From positions 1-12,914 of the forward strand of contig CAYHMW010000024.1 of NCBI GenBank assembly GCA_964357925.1: a DNA stretch of 12,914 nt. The letters are read 5' to 3'. Shown in pieces: positions 1-6,542 of this stretch. Source of the DNA: CAYHMW01 sp964357925. GTDB taxonomy: Bacteria; Patescibacteriota; Microgenomatia; UBA8517. The position numbers and the translations under genes were made by a program. The notes beneath the pieces were generated by a model. That model worked only from the letters and a program-made list of their open reading frames with translations, had not been told where the DNA came from and did not search any database. Numbering within the stretch: position 1 is the first letter of the stretch; each line of letters starts with the position of its first letter.

Positions 1-6
1 CGAAGT

Positions 7-510
7 CTATGCCAAAAATGGAAGCATCTTTACAACTGAAGTCTTCCTCCACCAACTTTGAAGTCCCATAAACTCGCCGGCATTCGAGCTACCAACTATC
101 AAGAATGCAATAGCGTTGATCAAATGACCATCAACGATCGGATTATTTGCTGGCTGAAAAAGTGCAAAATACATAAGCACCATCAACAACGCACCCATAT
201 AAGAAGCGAATCTCATGGCTATACCTAGTAGAAATGCCAAACCAATCCCAAATAAACCAGCCATAAATAAGTAATCCACCCACGGCTGCCCGGAGAGCCC
301 ATGATAAAAATCAACAAAGGGACCCTTTACCGCGCCCTTTAAGAAACCAGTAGTAGGAGAACCGCCCGCCAACCAAGATTTTTCTGGTGTCGTGGCAAAA
401 CCTAACCCAAAAGTTTTGTCAGCAAAAGCCCAGAATAACTCGAAACCAAGAGCAATCCTTAAAAGAAAATGAAGATAATCGTGCATTCCCACACTGTTTC
501 TCGAAGCCAT
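7..510 (-). CDS. DoxX-family membrane protein
   Basis: 167 residues, complete (TAG stop at 7-9). The protein has four hydrophobic stretches, roughly residues 12-30, 80-98, 102-118 and 130-140, as in DoxX/DoxD-like proteins, and the family-like words RIALGFELFWAFADK near the N-terminus, GGSPTTGFLKG around residue 50, LFMAGLFGIGLAFLLGI in the middle and NNPIVDGHLI around residue 122. Members of this family sit in the cytoplasmic membrane; some are quinone-linked (thiosulfate:quinone oxidoreductase subunit) and a mycobacterial member works in a thiol/superoxide redox complex. The substrate here is unknown. It lies 88 nt downstream of a DsbA-like thioredoxin on the same strand but has its own promoter (TTGACA box at 545-540). 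The ATG at 510 is preferred because the -10-like hexamer ends 6 nt before it. Confidence 0.85.
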   Translation of the reverse strand: MASRNSVGMHDYLHFLLRIALGFELFWAFADKTFGLGFATTPEKSWLAGGSPTTGFLKGAVKGPFVDFYHGLSGQPWVDYLFMAGLFGIGLAFLLGIAMRFASYMGALLMVLMYFALFQPANNPIVDGHLINAIAFLIVGSSNAGEFMGLQSWWRKTSVVKMLPFLA

Positions 511-516
511 AATCCA

Positions 517-545
517 ATCTATTCTAAAAAAGAATACCTTGTCAA
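517..545 (-). promoter_or_regulatory. Promoter for the DoxX gene, leaderless geometry
   Basis: On the minus strand a perfect TTGACA (545-540) is followed after 17 nt by ATAGAT (522-517). Six nt separate the hexamer from the ATG, so transcription should start at or next to the start codon. TAGATT one base downstream, or TAGAAT at 526-521, are alternative -10 boxes. Confidence 0.5.
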
Positions 546-562
546 TACCCAGGATATGCGTG

Positions 563-588
563 CCCCGCGAAGCTTCAGCGAAGTGGGG
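563..588. repeat. GC-rich palindrome between the DsbA-like and DoxX genes
   Basis: CCCC and GGGG ends enclose an inner stem GCTTC/GAAGT and the self-complementary word GAAGCTTC. It contains GCGAAGC, a word also seen in the palindrome after tRNA-Pro (5249-5279). It lies between two minus-strand genes and could act as a weak terminator or be a remnant palindromic repeat. There is no T-tract, so a classical terminator is unlikely. Confidence 0.4.
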
Positions 589-598
589 TCAAGTGGTA

Positions 599-1291
599 TT
601 AATTTGGTTGCCCAGATTCTGTGGCCACACTTGTATCCTCACCTGCAAGTTGATCGATAAGCCCCTGCAATGGAGCTATCCCAGTGTTTAAATCATATTT
701 ACCGCCGTTCACAAACAAACTCGGTGTCCCGGGCAAATTTGCAGCCAATGCACTCTCAAGATCACGAGCCACCTTATCTTTAACTTCCTGATTCTCCATG
801 TCAGTTGAGAATTGATCCAGATTCAATTGAAGATCTGCTGCATAATTCAGATAATGCACAACTGGGTCCTTCGACTTGGACCATTGGTCCTGATTATCAA
901 ATAGCTTGTCGTGCATCTCCCAGAACTTCCCTTGTTTAGCAGCAGCTTCAGAGGCATAAGCAGCAGATTCAGCATGCTTATGAATTGTCGTAAGGGGAAA
1001 ATGCCTATACACAAACTTGACCTTTTCAATATTGTTCACAATTAATTCTTTAACTACAGGGTAAGCACTTTTACACCCAGGGCACTGGAAGTCACTATAT
1101 TCAACTATCACAACATTTGCATTAGGATTGCCCACAAAATGGTCAGTATCAGTCACTTCAGGAATACTACCCACCTGCTGCTGCGTACCATTCACACTGG
1201 GGCCGGAAGAGCTATTTTGCCCCCTTCCCAAATAGACAATTCCGCCAACAATCCCAATAAACAAGACAACGAATATGAGCAAATTCCTCAT
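599..1291 (-). CDS. Membrane-anchored DsbA-like thiol oxidoreductase
   Basis: 230 residues. An N-terminal hydrophobic segment (about residues 4-22) acts as membrane anchor or uncleaved signal, followed by a Ser/Gly/Gln-rich linker to about residue 42. The thioredoxin-fold domain carries the redox motif C70-P-G-C73 in the context EYSDFQCPGCKSAYP, a helical insert (about 105-175) typical of DsbA/DSBA-like proteins, and the cis-proline P190 in GTPSLFVNG. Such proteins form or shuffle disulfides in secreted proteins outside the membrane; in small genomes lacking a full Dsb set the reoxidising partner is often unclear (family knowledge). The DoxX protein encoded downstream could be a membrane redox partner, which is inference. 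The ATG at 1291 is 6 nt from a -10 box shared with the divergent tRNA-Leu. Confidence 0.9.
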   Translation of the reverse strand: MRNLLIFVVLFIGIVGGIVYLGRGQNSSSGPSVNGTQQQVGSIPEVTDTDHFVGNPNANVVIVEYSDFQCPGCKSAYPVVKELIVNNIEKVKFVYRHFPLTTIHKHAESAAYASEAAAKQGKFWEMHDKLFDNQDQWSKSKDPVVHYLNYAADLQLNLDQFSTDMENQEVKDKVARDLESALAANLPGTPSLFVNGGKYDLNTGIAPLQGLIDQLAGEDTSVATESGQPN

Positions 1292-1293
1292 GC

Positions 1294-1303
1294 TGGTATA
1301 ATA
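1294..1303. promoter_or_regulatory. Symmetric divergent promoter, tRNA-Leu(UAA) / DsbA-like gene
   Basis: On the plus strand TGG-TATAAT (1294-1302, extended -10) lies 9 nt before the tRNA 5' end. On the minus strand TATTAT (1303-1298) lies 6 nt before the DsbA-like ATG. The two hexamers share five bases, so one AT core can open in either direction. Confidence 0.6.
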
Positions 1304-1311
1304 CTACATCC

Positions 1312-1395
1312 GGGCTAGTGGTGGAATCGGTATACACGCACGCCTTAAGAGCGTGTCCGCGAAAGTGGATGTGGGTTCGAGTCCCACCTAGCCCA
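1312..1395 (+). tRNA. trnL: tRNA-Leu(UAA)
   Basis: 84 nt, class II. Acceptor GGGCTAG pairs with CTAGCCC. The D arm has the Leu-like GGTGGAATCGG. The anticodon stem CACGC/GCGTG encloses loop CTTAAGA (anticodon TAA). A long variable arm and the T arm GTGGG-TTCGAGT-CCCAC follow. The discriminator is A1395 and CCA is not encoded. Confidence 0.95.
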
Positions 1396-1428
1396 CACCT
1401 TCCCTCATTGAAAAAATAAATCTTCAAA

Positions 1429-3531
1429 TCACTCATTTCCTTCACCAGTCAACCGTTTGATTTCATTTTTAAGCTCAATCATCTTAAGCTCGCGCCCGAC
1501 CATCACTTTATTGACCCTTTCAAGTTCTATAGTTTTCCTTTCTAACTCAGAAAGTGCATTGTCTTTGGTTTTAACTTCTTCTGAAAGTTGGTTATTGGCC
1601 ACTTCGATTTCTGTTCCTTTTTTTCTCACATCGGTCGTCATCTCATCAGCCAATTTCATCGCTTTCGACCTAGAAGAAGACAGTGCATAAACAGAAAGAG
1701 CCAAAAACACACTTATTAAACTACCGTCCAAAACAATAAAAAAAGGAAAATTTTCTTGTGAAAAACCTATTGAATAACCTGGCAAAGAGGAATACACCAA
1801 ATTCCAGGTATGCCCGGCTACTTCCAATTTTCTAACTAATCTAAACCGGGGAGCATACGACTTATTGTTGATCGAAAAGTCAGGATTCGAAACATATACT
1901 CGATACTTCTCAGCTAATTCAGCTTCCGCGGTATCAAATATCTCTAAATTAATAAGGCTGGTTTGAACATTAAAAGCACTATGCATAAAACTATCGATCT
2001 TAAATACTCCAGCAACAAAGGAAATTAAAGAGCTTTCCTCTTTCTCGTCGTAAACGGGATCAAATATTAGAAAACCCATGGGGTGTGTCCCATCTTGTTT
2101 TTTTTGAACTAAGGCCACGGCTCCAGTCATAGCCGGCTCACCACTATCGCGGGCGCGGATAATAGCTTCACGCCTAATCTCCTCAGAAAAAGTATCAAAG
2201 CCGTGGGCCTGTCTATTGAGATCATCATATGGCTCGATATAGGTAACTGGCACATATATCTCGCGTTGCCCATGAGGCCAAATTGCATATGAAGAAAAAC
2301 CTTCACCTTGAACCTTCAAAATGTGTGACTCTTTTTGAGCATCAGCGATATATTCATTTAAGCTTAATCCAGTAATCCCAGGATAGTTCTTTTGCATCTG
2401 AATATTGTTAACATAAGAACTCCATTCATCCTTAGTGACTACACCAGAAGTGGTAATAAAGCTGTGTGCTCCATGCATTGAATTCAAATATATTTCGAAT
2501 CGGTCCTCAATCTTCTGGTGGATTAACCCGGCATCAAATTCAAACTGTGTTCTTGCTTGTCTGTTTATGTTTACCTGAACAAAAAACCACACAAAAATAG
2601 TCCCTGCAAAAGAAACTGTAACGACAAGTAGTGGAAAAAATAGTGTGCTTTTCCCGTAATCAGATATTCTGGCGAAACCAAAAAAAACTAGACCAACCCC
2701 AACGGTAGCAAAAAAGAAAGGGGTAATAGTTCCCCAAAATACTAGTCTTTGTCTTCCGTCCTCAATAATTCTTACCTGGCTTACGACAGATTCATCGCGA
2801 AATCGATTAGCAAACTTATTCCAGGGGTGTAGCCTGCGACCAGTAGCAAGATCGTAATAAAAAGCTTGAGTGGAATCTTCATATTTAACCATCTTGCCAG
2901 TAGTCGGTTCAATCCAAAGTTGAAGATTGATATCAAGATTGACTCCACGAGTAACCCCCACATCGGGCAAGTGTGCGAGATTGGCAGTCTGATCAGCCAT
3001 ATAGTTTGATTCGTAACGATAGACCTTCAACCCAAATATGTCCTCCTCAGCTTTAAATTTCATTAAGGCAGGAGAATCGTAATTTACATGCCAATATGTA
3101 AATTCTGCTTTATCAGTCGCTTGCTTCAAAACGCCTTTCATTCGCGGGGCGAAGAGGTAACCTTCCCGATCATGATCTCCAAACCCAAGAATGTGTTTAC
3201 CTGTACTTGGATTAATGCCATAAAGCCTCTCAACTGAAAATATCGGTTCTCCATCTGGCTTACTAACATCAAAAACATTTTTAATTAACAGTTTACCGTC
3301 CTTCATTGAATCTACTTTGTAAGTGAAATAAGTACTGGAAGCGACCTCGCCAGAAAATTCACCTATAGCGTCATCGTAAAAATTATCAGTAGACATAACA
3401 TCAGCCTTATACTCAAAATCAGATGGAATAGAAATTAACCAAGGTGCAATCAAAAAAATCCAACAAGGAATGAAAATAAATAAAAGGAAAGCTAAAACAA
3501 AAGGCAATTTTATCCAAAAGGCAGGCTTCAT
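1429..3531 (-). CDS. DUF3068 (PorA-like)-CHASE membrane protein ending in a coiled coil, no kinase
   Basis: 700 residues. Order seen: membrane span about 8-33; an extracytoplasmic DUF3068-like domain about 35-265 (features such as KAEFTYWHVNYDSPALMKF, FGLKVYRYES and LWIEPTTGKMVKYED resemble the PorA/DUF3068 pattern); spans at about 268-287 and 297-319; a CHASE sensor domain about 325-510 (YPGITGLSLNE, YVPVTYIEPYDDLNRQAHGFD, AIIRARDSGEPAMTGAVALVQ, GFLIFDPVYD); a further extracytoplasmic part to about 595; a span at about 596-616; and a cytoplasmic coiled coil about 625-695. CHASE domains bind small ligands outside the cell and normally signal to a histidine kinase or cyclase. The coiled coil contains ELERVNKVMVGRELKMIELK, which resembles linkers directly before histidine kinase domains, but the protein stops there. 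It could signal through a separate kinase or serve as a passive receptor. The ATG at 3531 is 5 nt from an extended -10 box. Confidence 0.85.
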   Translation of the reverse strand: MKPAFWIKLPFVLAFLLFIFIPCWIFLIAPWLISIPSDFEYKADVMSTDNFYDDAIGEFSGEVASSTYFTYKVDSMKDGKLLIKNVFDVSKPDGEPIFSVERLYGINPSTGKHILGFGDHDREGYLFAPRMKGVLKQATDKAEFTYWHVNYDSPALMKFKAEEDIFGLKVYRYESNYMADQTANLAHLPDVGVTRGVNLDINLQLWIEPTTGKMVKYEDSTQAFYYDLATGRRLHPWNKFANRFRDESVVSQVRIIEDGRQRLVFWGTITPFFFATVGVGLVFFGFARISDYGKSTLFFPLLVVTVSFAGTIFVWFFVQVNINRQARTQFEFDAGLIHQKIEDRFEIYLNSMHGAHSFITTSGVVTKDEWSSYVNNIQMQKNYPGITGLSLNEYIADAQKESHILKVQGEGFSSYAIWPHGQREIYVPVTYIEPYDDLNRQAHGFDTFSEEIRREAIIRARDSGEPAMTGAVALVQKKQDGTHPMGFLIFDPVYDEKEESSLISFVAGVFKIDSFMHSAFNVQTSLINLEIFDTAEAELAEKYRVYVSNPDFSINNKSYAPRFRLVRKLEVAGHTWNLVYSSLPGYSIGFSQENFPFFIVLDGSLISVFLALSVYALSSSRSKAMKLADEMTTDVRKKGTEIEVANNQLSEEVKTKDNALSELERKTIELERVNKVMVGRELKMIELKNEIKRLTGEGNE

Positions 3532-3536
3532 ATTTC

Positions 3537-3545
3537 AGTGTAACA
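3537..3545 (-). promoter_or_regulatory. Extended -10 box for the DUF3068-CHASE gene
   Basis: Minus-strand TGT-TACACT ends 5 nt before the ATG at 3531. No separate Shine-Dalgarno sequence is seen, and the mRNA is probably leaderless. Confidence 0.4.
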
Positions 3546-3550
3546 TGCTA

Positions 3551-3556
3551 TATAAT
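3551..3556 (+). promoter_or_regulatory. TATAAT box for the 3563 gene, leaderless geometry
   Basis: A perfect TATAAT ends 6 nt before the ATG at 3563, which decides that start over any in-frame start further upstream, since those would lie 5' of the promoter and inside the divergent gene. Confidence 0.7.
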
Positions 3557-3562
3557 GAACCA

Positions 3563-4105
3563 ATGAAGTTCCTTCGCGAGAATATCACTCTTGTAACCGC
3601 CCTCCTTATTCCACTTTTTATGGTCGCCGCAATCTTTGTGACAATCCAAATGTCAAAAAATGCAAGCACGACTTCATACGATTTCATTTACGCAGTTGAT
3701 AACGATCCATATCGATCAAAGACCGTATACAGAGTTACAGATGGCAAAGTAGAAAAATTCGACAATTCGGAATATTTTGACACCATTCCAGAGCCCAAAA
3801 TATATCTTGAAATTATCGAGCCAAAACTCTTCATGCATGATATTTCAGAAAATAAAAGCACAAGCATATCTTTCGAGGAAGCGGTCAAATATACTCTCGA
3901 TCCAAATACAATCTCTGCAGATGGCTTCAACCTAAGGCGGGGAGGGGAGAATTTCACTGTCTTCTCACTTTTGACAGGAGTTGGTGACGACGCCTTTAAC
4001 AAATACTATCTTGTTAATAACAAAAAAATTAGCCAGGAATTAAATCTACAGTCAGGTATTGATAATTATCTAAATATCACATTCCTGGGTTGGATTAAAA
4101 ACTAA
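3563..4105 (+). CDS. One-span membrane-anchored protein of unknown function
   Basis: 180 residues, MKFLRENITLVTALLIPLFM at the N-terminus. One hydrophobic span at about residues 8-30 should anchor it with a mostly polar, probably extracytoplasmic domain of about 150 residues. No family is recognised. The start is set by a TATAAT box 6 nt upstream. The stop TAA abuts the ATG of the DUF2157 gene with no gap, so the two are probably co-transcribed and may act together in the membrane. It is divergent from the DUF3068-CHASE gene. Confidence 0.75.
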   Translation: MKFLRENITLVTALLIPLFMVAAIFVTIQMSKNASTTSYDFIYAVDNDPYRSKTVYRVTDGKVEKFDNSEYFDTIPEPKIYLEIIEPKLFMHDISENKSTSISFEEAVKYTLDPNTISADGFNLRRGGENFTVFSLLTGVGDDAFNKYYLVNNKKISQELNLQSGIDNYLNITFLGWIKN

Positions 4106-5107
4106 ATGCCAAACAAAGAGGAAACACTCCAAAGCCTGGCAGTGTTAATTAAAGATCGTAGCGTAACGCAAAACGAGGTTTTATCTCTCTTCAAGAAAGG
4201 GGGGAGCGCAAAGCAAAAAACATCAGCTCTCCATAATCTTACAATTGGAACTATTCTATATGCGATCGGGGGAATAATCATTCTCATAGGCATAGTAATT
4301 CTAATAGCTCAAAATTGGTCAGACTTTAATGATCCCACAAAAATTCTCGTTACTCTTGGCTCCTCCATAGCAGCATACATCCTAGGTATCGTCCTGCAGA
4401 CCGATAATCGTACGAAAGAAATTAGCCCAGTCTTCCATGTATTATCTTTCATTCTAGCCCCCTTGGGCCTATACACCTTACTTGATACCCAGGGAGTCAA
4501 CGCAGGGAGTTTCCTCGCCCAAAGCATAATCTCAGGCATTCTAGTAATCTTTTACACAACCTCCTTTTTCGTAGTCAAGCGTGATCTCTTCCTCGCCTTC
4601 ACAATCATTGCAGGAACATGGCTGTATTTTGTCGCCACAAACTACCTCATTAATTATTTTTCATTCACAGAAACAGCCAATATTCTGAAATTAAACGAAT
4701 ACAGAGTTTTAGCGATTGGCACGAGCTTCATAGCCCTTGGAAATTATTTCAAATCAATTAAAAGGCCAACATTTACAAAATTCTTAAACTTCTTTGGCAT
4801 CAATATGATTCTTGCACCAATCTTTGCCCTCGGCGGCTGGACTCCAAATCAAAATGTATTTTGGGAAGCCATCTACCCACTTGTCGTTTTCGGGGCAATT
4901 TTTGTGAGCATCACCGTAAAAAGCCAGTCATTCTTAATCTTTGGAACACTCTATCTAATGGGCTATATCTTAAAAATCACAGCAGAATACTTCACAGACA
5001 CAATCGGCTGGCCCTTGGCCCTCGTAATATCGGGATTTCTTCTCATTATCATCGGCTACTTCTATGTTTACATCAAAAGATCCTTCCTCACCCCAAAATC
5101 CTCCTAA
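4106..5107 (+). CDS. DUF2157-family polytopic membrane protein
   Basis: 333 residues. A soluble N-terminal segment of about 45 residues with a helical character precedes a series of about nine hydrophobic stretches running to residue 325. The first span ends in VILIAQNWSDF, the family's typical 'AANW/AQNW' word after the first transmembrane helix. The function of DUF2157 proteins is not established. It begins on the base after the stop of the preceding one-span protein, without a clear Shine-Dalgarno sequence, which implies an operon with translational coupling. The C-terminus is a short basic tail. Confidence 0.75.
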   Translation: MPNKEETLQSLAVLIKDRSVTQNEVLSLFKKGGSAKQKTSALHNLTIGTILYAIGGIIILIGIVILIAQNWSDFNDPTKILVTLGSSIAAYILGIVLQTDNRTKEISPVFHVLSFILAPLGLYTLLDTQGVNAGSFLAQSIISGILVIFYTTSFFVVKRDLFLAFTIIAGTWLYFVATNYLINYFSFTETANILKLNEYRVLAIGTSFIALGNYFKSIKRPTFTKFLNFFGINMILAPIFALGGWTPNQNVFWEAIYPLVVFGAIFVSITVKSQSFLIFGTLYLMGYILKITAEYFTDTIGWPLALVISGFLLIIIGYFYVYIKRSFLTPKSS

Positions 5108-5110
5108 ATC

Positions 5111-5119
5111 TGCTAAAAT
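5111..5119 (+). promoter_or_regulatory. Extended -10 box upstream of tRNA-Pro
   Basis: TGC-TAAAAT lies directly after the stop codon of the DUF2157 gene. The mature tRNA begins 53 nt downstream, unlike the two tRNA-Leu promoters at 1297 and 11891, which sit 9-10 nt from their tRNA. The extra distance is filled by a GC-rich palindrome (5129-5157), suggesting an insertion between promoter and tRNA. Confidence 0.55.
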
Positions 5120-5128
5120 ACGTGAGAA

Positions 5129-5177
5129 CCGCTTTATCGCGGCGGGCTTGCCTCGCCGAAACGCAGTGAAGGCGGGG
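5129..5177. repeat. GC-rich palindromic segment in the tRNA-Pro leader
   Basis: CCGC (5129-5132) can pair with GCGG (5139-5142); GGCGGGC (5141-5147) pairs with GCCTCGCC (5150-5157) with one bulge; and a second GGCGGGG (5171-5177) runs into the tRNA 5' end. It resembles the palindromes at 11729-11768 and 12023-12064 in using GGCGGG/CCCGCC ends. Confidence 0.5.
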
Positions 5178-5245
5178 TATAGCGCAGTTGGTAGCGCGCC
5201 TCGTTTGGGACGAGGAGGCCGGAGGTTCGAGTCCTCCTACCCCGA
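5173..5245 (+). tRNA. trnP: tRNA-Pro(UGG)
   Basis: 73 nt. Acceptor CGGGGTA pairs with TACCCCG; D stem GCGC/GCGC; anticodon stem CCTCG/CGAGG with loop TTTGGGA (anticodon TGG); T arm GGAGG-TTCGAGT-CCTCC; discriminator A5245. CCA is not encoded (CAA follows). Its 3' end is the first of three near-copies of ACCCCGAC. Confidence 0.95.
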
Positions 5246-5289
5246 CAAAGCGAAGCTTTGGCGTGGGCCAAGCTCTGCTTACCCCGACA
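5238..5289. repeat. Palindromic element flanked by a 10-bp duplication of the tRNA-Pro 3' end
   Basis: TACCCCGACA at 5238-5247 (tRNA 3' acceptor strand, discriminator and next two bases) is repeated exactly at 5280-5289. Between them lies an imperfect 31-bp palindrome, AGCGAAGCTTTGGC (5249-5262) against GCCAAGCTCTGCT (5267-5279). The arrangement has the look of a small palindromic insertion with a target-site duplication. Confidence 0.6.
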
Positions 5290-5361
5290 CGTGAATTCGC
5301 CATCTTTTTGCATAGCAAAATGTGAGCGGAGCCGAAGGCGAGCAATCTCGCCACCCCGACC
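5290..5361. repeat. Hairpin-rich spacer with a third, degenerate tRNA 3'-end copy
   Basis: Two short hairpins are visible, TTTTGC/GCAAAA around 5316-5330 and GGCGAG/CTCGCC (5337-5342 with 5347-5352). The segment ends in ACCCCGAC (5353-5360), eight bases shared with the tRNA-Pro 3' end. It is non-coding as far as can be seen and may be an older, decayed round of the same duplication. Confidence 0.4.
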
Positions 5362-5362
5362 A

Positions 5363-5371
5363 TGCTAAAAT
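5363..5371 (+). promoter_or_regulatory. Extended -10 box for the DUF5674 gene, leaderless
   Basis: TGC-TAAAAT ends 6 nt before the ATG at 5378. No Shine-Dalgarno sequence fits in that space. Confidence 0.65.
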
Positions 5372-5377
5372 CTCTTT

Positions 5378-5710
5378 ATGATTTTCGTTCTTAATAGAAA
5401 AATAACTCCTGAAGAATTTAGGAGAGCGCGGGAAGTATACAGCGACTACATTAAAACAGTCATTGATGTCGATAAAAACATATTAGCTGTGGGTGGAGAA
5501 TATCATATCGATTGCGAAGAAGCCCTGATTCAGGAAGGCAGCAAATTGCAAAATCTATACGGAGGCGGGTATCGTGTAAGCACGCATGAGGTAGAATATA
5601 TGGCAATGAGCAATTTTAAACCAAACTTAGGGAAAACAACTTACGAAATAATGGATCCTATCATTCGCGAAAAGCTGCTAGAGCTTACCCAAAAATATTT
5701 AGAATTATGA
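5378..5710 (+). CDS. DUF5674-family protein
   Basis: 110 residues, no membrane span. The central pattern KTVIDVDKNILAVGGEYHID, followed by EEALIQEGSKLQNLYGGGYR, matches the DUF5674 signature of a 'VVDI-x-ILAIGGE-H-D-E-LL-GS-Q' block. The family is common in Candidate Phyla Radiation genomes and has no established function. The C-terminal part (MDPIIREKLLELTQKYLEL) is helical and also family-like. Its stop overlaps the next start as ATGA (5707-5710), so the two are translationally coupled. The start is set by the -10 box 6 nt upstream. Confidence 0.75.
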   Translation: MIFVLNRKITPEEFRRAREVYSDYIKTVIDVDKNILAVGGEYHIDCEEALIQEGSKLQNLYGGGYRVSTHEVEYMAMSNFKPNLGKTTYEIMDPIIREKLLELTQKYLEL

Positions 5711-5985
5711 AACGAGATAAAAAGTTTTATATTAACTCAATCAAAATGGACCTTTTTAGAATAGTCACCGCTGCAGGCGATACCAATAAAAAACTACCAA
5801 CCCAATCTATTAAAGAATTCTTAAATCATGCGAGTTCAGAATTCCAAAAAATAAAACTGTCAAAGCGAGAGTCATTTCTTCAAAGTAAACTGCAAAATTT
5901 AAACAAACAACTACATAATCTCAATAACCAAACAGCCAGACTTCACTGGGCCGAAGACATACTCACCATTCGCTGCAGACTCTGA
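5707..5985 (+). CDS. Small basic helical protein of unknown function
   Basis: 92 residues, basic, no signal or membrane span. Residues 38-85 are predicted by eye to be helical with a coiled-coil character (KIKLSKRESFLQSKLQNLN and LHNLNNQTARLHW). The family is not recognised. The 4-nt ATGA overlap with the DUF5674 gene implies co-translation and perhaps a shared role. Confidence 0.6.
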   Translation: MKRDKKFYINSIKMDLFRIVTAAGDTNKKLPTQSIKEFLNHASSEFQKIKLSKRESFLQSKLQNLNKQLHNLNNQTARLHWAEDILTIRCRL

Positions 5986-5988
5986 ATC

Positions 5989-5997
5989 TGATAAAAT
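5989..5997 (+). promoter_or_regulatory. Extended -10 box for the 6005 gene, leaderless
   Basis: TGA-TAAAAT ends 7 nt before the ATG at 6005. This separates the 6005-6542 pair from the preceding DUF5674 pair as its own transcription unit. Confidence 0.6.
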
Positions 5998-6004
5998 ACA
6001 TTTT

Positions 6005-6271
6005 ATGTCCAACCAATACAAAGAAGAATTACTAGCCTTAGAACAAAAACTTAAAAAGGCATACGAAGAATTCAAAAGAATCTATAGGGAGAACTACGAC
6101 AATAAAGAACTTACAAATGAAGAAGTCTTCAATCACGTAATAGATGAAGATAAAATATTTAATAACGAGCTGGATGCTATCAAACTTAAAACCATTGCAA
6201 TAATGAATCAGATACACAAGGAACACGACGAACAGGCTTATAAAGAAGTTCTAGCAAGACTACATCAGTAA
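6005..6271 (+). CDS. Small charged helical protein of unknown function
   Basis: 88 residues, highly charged, soluble. Two helical segments (about 3-30 and 52-86) rich in Glu/Lys/Leu suggest a coiled-coil hairpin. No family is recognised. It has its own -10 box and is followed after one base by the next gene (TAA-T-ATG). Confidence 0.6.
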   Translation: MSNQYKEELLALEQKLKKAYEEFKRIYRENYDNKELTNEEVFNHVIDEDKIFNNELDAIKLKTIAIMNQIHKEHDEQAYKEVLARLHQ

Positions 6272-6272
6272 T

Positions 6273-6542
6273 ATGACGACGCAAACACCACAAACAGATG
6301 ATCAAACACAAAACGATCAAAACGCTCAAGCAGCACCTGTTCAAGGCAATCCAGAGGCCAAAGAAACTCCTGAACAACCAGTGAGAGACGACGGACTCGT
6401 AGCAGCTCTAAAATCAATTGATAAACAGGCAGATGATAATTATCAAACTACAGAAAACCTACTCGAAGACACAGAAAAATTACTTGGTGATGACCAACAA
6501 ATAGAGCCTACATCACCTGCCAACTCGGAGCCCAACAACTAA
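6273..6542 (+). CDS. Acidic Gln/Asn/Pro-rich, probably disordered protein
   Basis: 89 residues. The first 35 residues are Gln/Thr/Asn/Pro-rich with no hydrophobic core; a short helix-forming stretch (about 41-72, LVAALKSIDKQADDNYQTTE) follows, then another polar tail. No family is recognised. It starts one base after the preceding stop. Its last 30 nt overlap the 3' end of the convergent glycerate kinase gene (6513-6542). Smooth adjacency to the 6005 gene and normal start/stop signals support it as real. Confidence 0.55.
   Translation: MTTQTPQTDDQTQNDQNAQAAPVQGNPEAKETPEQPVRDDGLVAALKSIDKQADDNYQTTENLLEDTEKLLGDDQQIEPTSPANSEPNN

Noticed and set aside
563..588. Rho-independent terminator for the DsbA-like gene
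   Set aside because: The palindrome is imperfect and no T-tract follows on either strand, so it is recorded only as a repeat.
1212..1445. Minus-strand frame across tRNA-Leu(UAA)
   Set aside because: It is the antisense of the tRNA and has no protein-like features.
3470..3562. N-terminal extension of the 3563 gene to an ATG at 3470
   Set aside because: It would start inside the divergent DUF3068-CHASE gene and upstream of the TATAAT box; the ATG at 3563 fits the promoter and begins with a normal membrane anchor.
5378..5985. Toxin-antitoxin pair
   Set aside because: Two small overlapping genes suggest it, but the first matches DUF5674 and the second shows no antitoxin or toxin features.
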